NCBI RefSeq assembly: GCF_964019385.1
Contig: NC_088645.1
Span: 39,771,520 to 39,835,519, forward strand
DNA length: 64,000 nt
Origin: Sycon ciliatum
Lineage: Eukaryota; Porifera; Calcarea; Leucosolenida; Sycettidae
Reading direction: 5' to 3'
Made by a program: the position numbers and the translations under genes. Positions 53,430 through 60,922 of this stretch are shown here, piece after piece (within the stretch, counting starts at the first letter, position 1; the number at the start of each line of letters is the position of its first letter). Under the pieces are notes generated by a model. The model saw nothing but the letters and a program-made list of their open reading frames with translations. It was not told where the DNA came from and searched no databases.

Positions 53430-54431
53430 GGTGGCAGACTACCCAAAATTCGCTGAAAAATCGAATTTGTAAATTCATATTGAGTGCTACGGCCGTTGAA
53501 AGAGCTTGAATAGCTGCAAATTCTCTGAAAATTGTATCCCGATCTGACCAGCCGTTCAAGAGTTATGGCCTAAAATGTGCCCTTGCAAGGAAAGATTCTT
53601 TGTTGCACGCTGTCATTTGTTGGCAGCACTGTATATGAATGTGAGCAGACCGTGCGCAACTTGTCGTATCATGGAAACACGCGAAAGTGTGCAGAATTTT
53701 GCTCCAAGTCCAAAAAATCACGTTCTTGAGCCACATATTGCGCTGCAAGACTTTTGCCAGCACCCTCGTGACGTTGCAGATATGTGGCTTGATTATTGTA
53801 GTTGACGTTGATTTAGTGACTTTGGCAAGTTTGAGTCGTGTCAAGAAGTCAGGTAGGATTGAGTACTAGGCAGTAGTGACACGTGAGTGGTAGTCTTTGC
53901 CGGTTGCTGAGGGTATCCTGAATTTGGTGTGCAGCGCTGTGGAAATGGCTTGCTGTGGACGTCCCAGCACTGGATGTAGTATCAAAGGTACGACCTCGTA
54001 GCACGTGCTAAACCTAAAAAAAATCAAAAATTGACTTGGGTCTGTGGGAGACTGTGACAGAACGCCCACTCGTTCCGTTGTGACAGATTCCACGGCCGCG
54101 TTGAGGGGCCCTACCCCACCACCCATGGCTGATTCTTGGCTTGTTTTAGGTTTGGGTCCCGCACACGGACAGAATGGGCACGAAAATGTGAAAAAATTGT
54201 AAATGCATTTGTTTGGCTCCTGTGTAGCTCGCACAGCGTGGCACTATGCCGGAAATTTGAGTTTTTCCGGCCTGGAAAGCCTGTCAGTGAGGCGCAAGAA
54301 CTTGTAAATCATGTCCTGAGGGCTAGCATAGTGGCAGGAGTGTGTGGTCAAAATTTCACTTAAATGCATTGAGAAACACCAAAGTTACGGTCAATTGAAT
54401 GCCATATGAAATTTATGGGTAGGCTGCCCCC
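53430..54431 (-). mobile_element. TTAA element B (non-autonomous)
   Basis: A 1002-bp unit with TTAA at 53426-53429 and 54432-54435 and inverted ends GGTGGCAGACTACCC / GGGTAGGCTGCCCCC. It is an inverted relative of element A, carrying the mirrored 122-codon frame at 54234-53866. A stray copy of its left end, with its H-derived flank, is at 51454-51540. Confidence 0.8.
53866..54234 (-). CDS. Hypothetical ORF in TTAA element B
   Basis: 122 codons matching the frame in element A from MRATQEPNKC to TTA with identical length. Differences are mostly single substitutions. Function unknown. Confidence 0.35.
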   Translation of the reverse strand: MRATQEPNKCIYNFFTFSCPFCPCAGPKPKTSQESAMGGGVGPLNAAVESVTTERVGVLSQSPTDPSQFLIFFRFSTCYEVVPLILHPVLGRPQQAISTALHTKFRIPSATGKDYHSRVTTA

Positions 54432-54566
54432 TTAAACGTCTAATTAATGTTCAGCACGGTAAAATTCAGTCACGACTTTCCACTGATGAGTGTGAAACCA
54501 ACATGGATTTTGGTATACTTTCATGACTTCGTTGTAGTGTGGCGATGGCAGCAAAATTTGTTCTCT

Positions 54567-55248
54567 TTAATAATAATAGTACAGCACGCATATAGCTCAT
54601 ATGAAAAATCAAATGAGGGTCATGCATCTGTCGACAACGTCGAGCCAGTGCGTTCTGTCTGAGGCAAGTTGCTCCGCTTCCAAAAGAGACATATTGAGAA
54701 GTAAAAGGTCATTCCTAATGTTGTCTACCCATCTGGTCACTGGGCGACCTCTGGGCTTCTTTATATCTGTTATATTCATTGCCATGTGAAGGGCTTTGTA
54801 CGACACAGCGTCCTTCCCTTCACGAATGACATGTCCAAACCATAATAAGCGCCGGCGTCTACAGACTGCACTTATTGGGCATTGAGCAGTTTTAGCATAA
54901 AGAGCATTATTCGAAATTTTATTGGGAAAGATGATTCCAAGTATGTATCTGAGTTTACGGCGGTGCCATACATCAATTTTGCTTTCTAAGGCTTTTGTTA
55001 GAGTCCATAGCGCGCAGTTATATAGGAGAACTGGCAAAATGAGACAGTTGAACATGCTTAAGCGGGACTGCTGGGTATGGCGTTTCCATGATACACTGGA
55101 AAATGCCCGGTTCGCTGCTATGATACGTGCATCAATGTCCTCCGCTGACCCCAGACGAGAACCCAACAGTTTGACCGACCTCCAGGAGGCATCTGACTTT
55201 GTAGCTGTTACAAATTGTGTTTTGCTGATCTCTTTATTGCTATTATAA
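54567..55248 (-). pseudogene. RTE-type LINE ORF2 C-terminal fragment
   Basis: From 55235 the - strand reads KTQFVTATKSDASWRSVKLL then GSRLGSAEDIDARI, CLILPVLLYNCALWTLTKAL, RRRLLWFGHVIREGKDAVSY, RPVTRWVDNIRNDLLLLNMS and WLDVVDRCMTLI, ending at 54609. An (ATT)n-type tail lies at about 54567-54580. It is uninterrupted but 5'-truncated at about 55248. The 3' end recurs at 7328-7417. Bases 55250-55391 hold nothing recognised. Confidence 0.85.
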
Positions 55249-55391
55249 AATCGGTGTCTCCGCGTCGATTATGAGCAATTACAGCTATAACAATAGGAGA
55301 GTAAAGTTCATGATTCCTGTTACACCAGTCAAATGGAGTGGAAGACTGGCGAGCAACCCCGCTTTGCACCTCCTGCGTAGTCCAGTCGAAG

Positions 55392-55675
55392 TGTAGCGTT
55401 GGCACGCTGGTGATTTCAAAGCGTATAGCGTTTATTGTTTAGAGTATAGCCTATGCCCGTACTGTATCCCCGTACATTAGCGTACGGAGTCTGCCTTTGT
55501 ATCAAAGCTGCTGCTCACGATTCTTTTATAGCCAGTTAGTTAATTTAGTTGCCAACCAGTTAATTTCATGGCCAGTTATAGTTAATTTCGTTTCCAGTTA
55601 CATTTCAATTGCCAGTTACAGTGTGTTCACTGAGACCCTTGTATTTTTGCCTACGAGATATTGCGGCCCGCTACA
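55392..55675 (+). repeat. 5' LTR of ubiquitin-carrying element
   Basis: 284 bp, TGTAGCG..CGCTACA. Contains repeated CCAGTTA words (GCCAGTTAGTTAATTTAG, GCCAGTTATAGTTAATTTCG, TTCCAGTTACATTTC) in its second half. Confidence 0.9.
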
Positions 55676-55979
55676 AATTGGTGGCAGCGGTAAATTCATT
55701 TTGTTTTATTTTCTATACCTAACTGTGTTACTTTACACGTTTCTCGGACCCCCATGGCTCAACCCGCTACAGCTCCGTGCGGCGAATCAAGATGAGAATC
55801 CTGTTTCTTGCCTTCCTGGGCTTGGCCCTGCATATTATCCTGCAGCACAGTCAGGGTGCTAGCGTTGATCACCTTCTCTCCGCACGGCACACACTGGAGA
55901 CTCCGATGGCGATTCCAAGCGACCCACTACCTACATGTTTACTACCGGTGGTGATGGCGAAGCTGATGAGGACGACATG

Positions 55980-56235
55980 CAGGCTGCTGACCAACACAAG
56001 GAGGGTATTCCCCAAGACCAGCAGCGTTTGATTTTCGCCGGCACCCGGTTGGCAGACGGCCGAACCCTGAGTGACTACAACGTTCAGCAGGAGTCCACTA
56101 TTCACTTGGTACTTCGTCTCCGTGGTGGGATGCAGATTTTCGTCAACACTCTTCCTGGCTAGACCATCACTCTTTACGTCGCGCCAAGCCATGCTATCGA
56201 CAATGTGAAGACCACGATTCAAAACGAGGGGTGAT
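55980..56235 (+). pseudogene. Polyubiquitin fragment captured in LTR element
   Basis: The frame reads [40 protein letters not shown] and [15 protein letters not shown], then an in-frame TAG, then TITLYVAPSHAIDNVKTT. This is the C-terminal half of one ubiquitin joined head to tail to the start of a second, as in a polyubiquitin gene; the RLRGG end and M1 junction are kept. Linkage lysines are mostly replaced: K48 is Thr, K63 is Gln, K6 is Asn, the K11 codon is the stop. The upstream sequence (an ATG at 55935 followed by an acidic stretch) is not ubiquitin. A signal-peptide-like frame from 55777 overlaps the front part. Confidence 0.85.
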
Positions 56236-56974
56236 CTGTGTGACGCCGAGCTAGCCGCTTTGAGTGACCGGCTCAATCAAGATGAAGATAAAACCTGGCT
56301 CGCCCTCCGCCGTAGCTCCAGACGCCGCCGTGGTTACTAACGCTGATTCCAGGTATGGCATTTTCTTTCCTCTCTTCCTTCAGTCTCCCTGTTCTCTTCA
56401 GTCTTCCTTTATGCGAGTGTGTGAATCCAGTTTAGTTTGGTGGGCGTCTGATCATGGTGAGCCACGGCTTACCCAGCTAACGTGGGACAATGTGTTTGAC
56501 AACGCCCCTTATAGTTATAGTGTATTCAGTTCGGTTTTTGAACTGCGATGTTCCTGGCGGGTTGTGCCAGCGTTGTGCAGCAAGAGTGCTGTGGTTTTTC
56601 AGGTCCTATTTGGAGGACAGTTCTTTTCCCTTGTGACCCCGTGAGATCGTGTGAACCTGGTGTACTTCTACTTTTTGATTTTGTTTATCAGTTCCTTCTT
56701 CTGTCTATTCCAAAAGTTATCATTTCCGATATTTTGCCATACTCCGGTTGACGCTCTCCCAGTCATTCGCGATCTACTATAATGTTCACGACTCCATACC
56801 TATACTATATTATGCAAGTCATCCATTATGCATATCTCTTATCGTCGAGTTTATTCCGACGCGACCATGCATGCCGCCAGTTTTTTTCTAAGTAGCAGCC
56901 AGTTGTTGATGTCCAGCTATCACCTACATGTAGTATTCGAATCACGAGGACGTGATTGTGTTTAAGAGAGGAGG

Positions 56975-57258
56975 TGTAGCGTTGGCACGCTGGTGATTTC
57001 AAAGCGTATAGCGTTTAGTGTTTAGAGTATAGCATATGCCCGTACTGTATCCCCGTACATTAGCGTACGGAGTCTGCCTTTGTATCAAAGCTGCTGCTCA
57101 CGATTCTTTTATAGCCAGTTAGTTAATTTATTTGCCAGTCAGTTAATTTCATGGCCAGTTATAGTTAATTTCGTTTCCAGTTACATTTCAATTGCCAGTT
57201 ACAGTGTCTTCACTGAGACCCTTGTATTTTTGCCTCCGAGAGACTGCGGCCCGCTACA
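56975..57258 (+). repeat. 3' LTR of ubiquitin-carrying element
   Basis: 284 bp and the same length as the 5' LTR with about nine substitutions, roughly 3 percent, so the insertion is not brand new. Confidence 0.9.
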
Positions 57259-57269
57259 GAAGCAAGAGT

Positions 57270-57520
57270 TGACGTAAACAAAATTCACCTTGAGCTAGAG
57301 CAGATTTGGAGAGTAACGGTGAGGAAGGATGTCCTATCAACCCAACTCGCATCTATATTGGTATACCAATTTGAGTGCCGACAATGCAGTAGTCAGTACG
57401 TTGGTAGGACTCTTCAACATCTGAACACACGTATCACCCAGCACGTTCCACTGCACATGTCGACTGGCTCGGAACGGTCCCTGCTGCCCAAACGCGGCAG
57501 GCCACCTAGGAACCCTTAGC
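57270..57520 (+). pseudogene. GIY-YIG fragment of a second Penelope-like family
   Basis: The frame contains LVYQFECRQCSSQYVGRTLQ then HLNTRITQHVP, a GIY-YIG signature (VYQF..YVGRT..L..RI..H) with the upstream Cys pair typical of Penelope-like nucleases. It differs in sequence from the one at 28101-29366. The frame ends at 57519 with no recognisable continuation. Bases 57520-58070 show nothing I can name. Confidence 0.6.
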
Positions 57521-58399
57521 CACAGCAATCGTTAGTACAATTGCAGCCAACGGTCATAGTGCCTTCATTACCCGTATTGAAGCCTTGGAGACGGAGGATT
57601 CGCACGCTGTCAACTCAACTGAAGAGCGCCCACTAAAACAACATCCGGTTCAAGTCAAAACTTGACTCTGGGATGAGGGGATGCCCCGATCGATAGCGAG
57701 AGTGACGGCAACATCGACACATGGACGCGGGATGTAGAAATGATATCCACCCAGGCACTTTTATAGAACACCCTGCCATCCGACGTGCGTGGTATTACTC
57801 AGTTCCACCAGTTCAAACAAGCCTGCCTCCCGTTCTGTCTTGCTAGCAGTAGCACCAACTACTCAACACTACAGGAACCTTTGAACGTTTGCGGTACTCC
57901 ACAGAACCAGTCATGTGCTGTTTACCGCTTCCCCGGTGTTGTATTCTAACGGTAACGTTATTCATTGACTGAGCGTTCTTTGCTTTGCTTTGTACTTCAC
58001 TCGGTTATCATGTTACCGCACTTCCCCGGAAGTTAGTATGTACGAACTTCCGAACTTAGCAGCCACAGGAGTTTTTTTTGTTGTTGACAGGATCGTGAGT
58101 TGTTGTTGTTGTTGTTGTAGAAGTTTATTTAACGTCGCACCACAAACAGACGTATTCGCCTGCTTTGATACAATGTCATGTGGACGACAGAAGGAATGAG
58201 AGAGGGGGAGGGGACAGAAATACTGTCAAGTGTCCGTGCATATGATGTATGTACTGTACGGTGCCCGTACATGTAGGACGGGTACGAACTTACTATCTTT
58301 CGGGGAAACTTTCTTTCGGGGTGATAACCACGGCAGTGGAAAGTGTATTTTTATAGGGGGTACCAAGTCATTGGGGAGAACTTACTTACAGGGAAATAC

Positions 58400-58495
58400 G
58401 GTAGGCTATTTCCTACAGTATTTTACTCTTTCCATTCGCTTCCATGTAATTTGGCCAACCGCCCGTTTGGTTCTGCTAATTCAAATAAAAAAGTA
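58400..58495 (+). mobile_element. LINE 3'-end fragment
   Basis: GGCCAACCGCCCGTTTGGTTCTGCTAATTCAAATAAAAAAG resembles the 3' end at 36750-36795 (GCCCGTTTGGTTTTGCGATG then TAAAATAAA). Only the last ~100 bases before the tail are discernible. A (TTG)n run lies at 58087-58110. Elsewhere in 58070-58780 I recognise nothing beyond the weak flank match described for 58730-58783. Confidence 0.45.
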
Positions 58496-58783
58496 CCTGC
58501 CTACCTAGGCACATACGGTAAAGGCAACTGAGGATTCTATTACATAACCTCGTCCTCTGGAATCCTCCAGTGTCTCGCCTTTCCAGAGGCTTTGCTCTGC
58601 GTCATTCCCACCGCGGTTCAGGACAGCTCCAATGTCTCTTGCTATCTACTCATCATCCGTTCGCAGGCGGAAGCAATAAAGAAGAGGTATGCCTATCAAT
58701 TTTTTTATGCGGATGGTGTGTCATACTGAATACAATCTGCTCTTTCTTCGTGCCATCTCTCCCCTGGCCCACACCAATGCTTT

Positions 58784-58966
58784 TGTAACAGTTTTCCCCT
58801 GTTCTCTATAACTTTACACTCCCTCGCACCTCATGCGTCTTACGCCTGTCTATTAGCACCTTCATTGGCGCCATTGCCACATGTATACTATCACATTTTG
58901 CATATAACTGGTCGAGGCACGCTCAACCAGGCCTCTTACTTTTCAAGTTTGATTAAACCTGTTACA
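58784..58966 (+). repeat. 5' LTR, gypsy element
   Basis: 183 bp, begins TGTAACAGTTTTCCCCTG and ends TAAACCTGTTACA. TATAACTT near base 22 of the LTR could act as a TATA-like element, but promoter use is inference. Confidence 0.95.
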
Positions 58967-58967
58967 C

Positions 58968-58985
58968 TGGTAGCAGAGGATGGTT
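58968..58985 (+). promoter_or_regulatory. Primer-binding site, initiator Met tRNA
   Basis: TGGTAGCAGAGGATGGTT, one base after the LTR, is the exact complement of the last 18 bases (with CCA) of animal initiator methionine tRNA. The gag start codon ATG at 58980-58982 lies inside this site. Confidence 0.9.
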
Positions 58986-59819
58986 ACTACTCTGCTTTTG
59001 GCAGGTGTTCTGGTCGCTCTGCTTACGCTCCTCGTACTCGTCGTTCGGCTGATAAACGATATCAAGACCGCTCAGCGCGTTAGCCAAGGAAACCGAACGA
59101 TACATCCGAACTCGGAACCGTGGGAGCCAACACCCCGCCTTACGAAAGAGCCGCCTGTGTTTGGAGGAGATTCCGCTACATTCAAAGAATGGACGTTTAC
59201 AATGGACATGGCCCTACGGTCGTTGGCACTCCCAAATGCGGCACAGAGGGTCGACTACGCGGCAGGATTTTTGACTGGAAACGCTCGTCTTTGGTTGATA
59301 GCGGCATTGGAAGCTAACCAAGTGTTTTCCGACTGGCCTGCTCTGAAAGCGGCACTTGGCGATGTGTACGGACCACGGCACAACGAGGAAACATCGCGTA
59401 TGGGACTAATTTCCGCAGGGCAGCGCGGGTCGCTGGACGCATACATTGCTGCTTTCACTCGCCTCAGCCTGCAAGTGCCGGAAATCGACCACCACACCAG
59501 AGCGCTGCTGTTCGTCAGGGGTCTTATGCCGCACATCCAGCGACAGGTCATGCGTGAGCATCCACGTACCCTGGAGCAAGCTGTCATGGCAGCAAACACC
59601 GTGGAGCAGTCGCCAGGGCCACCGGCGTCGGGGCCACCAGCCAGTAGAGAGTCGCGTTCCGTGCCCAGCTTCCGTGGTCAGGGCCTCCGCAAGCTGACGG
59701 ACCAAGAGCGTGTCCAACTGCGAGCAATGGGACACTGCTTTGCTTGCAGGAAGCCAGGCCACCTCGCTAAAGACTGTACTGAGGGTGGACAGCGCTACCC
59801 AAACGCTGGTCGCCAGTAA
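58980..59819 (+). CDS. gag: Gypsy Gag polyprotein
   Basis: 279 codons. Residues 5-27 are strikingly hydrophobic ([20 protein letters not shown]), like a membrane anchor or signal segment, which is unusual for Gag. The capsid-like middle holds [38 protein letters not shown] and LRVP-type helices with [15 protein letters not shown] single zinc knuckle [14 protein letters not shown] is at about 253-266. It ends at TAA 59817-59819, inside the hairpin of the frameshift signal. The start is the first ATG after the LTR and overlaps the primer site. The relic at 3825 keeps the hydrophobic start, so it belongs to the family. Confidence 0.9.
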   Translation: MVTTLLLAGVLVALLTLLVLVVRLINDIKTAQRVSQGNRTIHPNSEPWEPTPRLTKEPPVFGGDSATFKEWTFTMDMALRSLALPNAAQRVDYAAGFLTGNARLWLIAALEANQVFSDWPALKAALGDVYGPRHNEETSRMGLISAGQRGSLDAYIAAFTRLSLQVPEIDHHTRALLFVRGLMPHIQRQVMREHPRTLEQAVMAANTVEQSPGPPASGPPASRESRSVPSFRGQGLRKLTDQERVQLRAMGHCFACRKPGHLAKDCTEGGQRYPNAGRQ

Positions 59820-59844
59820 GAAAGGGGGTGCGCTTACTGGCGAC
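59798..59844 (+). promoter_or_regulatory. -1 ribosomal frameshift signal
   Basis: CCCAAAC at 59798-59804 is read in the gag frame as C CCA AAC, the canonical slippery arrangement. After a 4-base spacer, GTCGCCAGTAAG (59809-59820) pairs perfectly with CTTACTGGCGAC (59833-59844) around a 12-base loop containing GGGGG. Slipping back one base enters the open pol frame. The spacer is slightly short of the usual 5-9. A G-loop to downstream CCC pairing could make a pseudoknot. Confidence 0.75.
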
Positions 59845-60922
59845 GACCCAAGCACCCACGCCGGTACCAGTCGCTAACCGGTTCGGAGCTCTGGAGGTTG
59901 AAGACGTTGCTCTCCAGGAACCTACGGAGCCGGAGACACCCATAGCTGTAGGAAATTGTCCCGTTGCAGAAAGGTGTCATGTCAGCAACGTCAGCGTCGG
60001 CAATGAACCTGAACACGACCTACTGCGCATACAGGGAAAGATCGGCGGTCGCCATGCAGTGATGCTGATAGATTCCGGTTCGACGCATGACTTCATTGCA
60101 GACGGTTTTGTTCGAAAGCATCATCTTGACACGGATGCAAGCTCAGAAATGCTGAGCGTAACATTGGCGGACGGCTCGACCAGCGAGGTCCCGCAGATTT
60201 CCACACGCACGCTAAAGGTGACAGTCGGGGGCTTCAGTGAGGAACAGCACTTTACTGTGTATCCCCTGACTCGCTACGACGCTATTCTTGGCAAGCCGTG
60301 GCTTACAAGGAACAACCCCAGTATCAACTTCCGTACGAACGAAGTTCAGTTGGACGGTGAGCCCTTTGTTGCCAAATTGCCTTCAGCTAACCCGCCGACA
60401 GCCGACCGGCCATCTGTGGAAAGCATGTTTATCAGTGGCCGACAAGCTCGTCATGCCCTGAGGAGTGGAGCCGAGGGGTTTCTTGCATGGGTCACTGCTG
60501 CAAACGAGGAGAATCGTTCCGGGCCACAACTCCAGGAATCAGAGCAACAGGACATCCAGAACCTGCTCAAGAGGTACCAGGATTTATTTCCAGACGAGCT
60601 GCCGAATGAGCTTCCACCGAAGAGACCAATCGACCATGAAATCCAGATAGAAGATGGAACCAGACCACCGTCTCGACCCGCCTACCGCTTGCCGAAACCA
60701 GAGATGGACGAGCTCCAGTCACAGCTGTCAGAATTACTTGAGAAGGGATTCATTGAGCCAAGTAAGTCGCCATACGGTGCACCCGTGTTTTTTGTGAAGA
60801 AGTCGGATGGTACTCTGAGAATGGTGTGCGATTGGCGAGAATTGAATAGAATTACGATCAAAAACAAAGCTTGTCTTCCTAATATTGATGACTTATTCGA
60901 CACGATCCAGGGCAGTGCATAG
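59828..60922 (+). CDS. pol: Gypsy Pol, part 1: protease and start of RT, ends at amber codon
   Basis: The pol frame is open from the slippery site. An aspartic protease active site, [17 protein letters not shown], lies about 80 residues after 59828 and forms a homodimeric retropepsin. The RT begins near residue 275 with a [20 protein letters not shown] stretch and [20 protein letters not shown], then [14 protein letters not shown]. The frame stops at TAG 60920-60922 directly before FSKLDLRSGY, whereas related elements continue without a break here. The downstream frame at 60932 is the same reading frame, so only this one codon divides pol. Confidence 0.9.
   Translation: MRLLATTQAPTPVPVANRFGALEVEDVALQEPTEPETPIAVGNCPVAERCHVSNVSVGNEPEHDLLRIQGKIGGRHAVMLIDSGSTHDFIADGFVRKHHLDTDASSEMLSVTLADGSTSEVPQISTRTLKVTVGGFSEEQHFTVYPLTRYDAILGKPWLTRNNPSINFRTNEVQLDGEPFVAKLPSANPPTADRPSVESMFISGRQARHALRSGAEGFLAWVTAANEENRSGPQLQESEQQDIQNLLKRYQDLFPDELPNELPPKRPIDHEIQIEDGTRPPSRPAYRLPKPEMDELQSQLSELLEKGFIEPSKSPYGAPVFFVKKSDGTLRMVCDWRELNRITIKNKACLPNIDDLFDTIQGSA

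Larger units (their letters stand above)
51125..54520. mobile_element. TIR element H, host to three TTAA elements
   Basis: The outermost inverted pair: 51130-51235 (ACCAACGTTCTTG..AGTGGAAAGTCGTGACTGA..TTAGACGTTTAAATTGAGAC) mirrors 54432-54515 (AAACGTCTAATTAAT..TCAGTCACGACTTTCCACTG..AACCAACATGG). The left end is also a palindrome: 51202-51300 is mirrored by 51370-51470, and an 80-bp block of it is directly repeated at 51372-51453 and 51544-51623. Elements A, C and B lie inside. Exact termini of H were not fixed. Confidence 0.6.
55392..57258 (+). mobile_element. Non-autonomous LTR element carrying a ubiquitin fragment
   Basis: Two 284-bp LTRs (55392-55675 and 56975-57258) start TGTAGCG and end CGCTACA and differ at about nine positions by eye. 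GAAG lies on both sides (55388-55391 and 57259-57262). A purine tract AAGAGAGGAGG precedes the 3' LTR and TTGGTGGCAGCGG, a likely primer site, follows the 5' LTR. The 1.3 kb interior has no gag or pol; it holds a ubiquitin-derived segment. This is a small passenger element that must rely on another LTR element's proteins. Confidence 0.85.

Noticed and set aside
55777..56031. Signal-peptide-like frame MRRIKMRILFLAFLGLALHI upstream of the ubiquitin segment
   Set aside because: It is in a different frame from the ubiquitin codons and loses meaning after the hydrophobic start; kept only as a remark.
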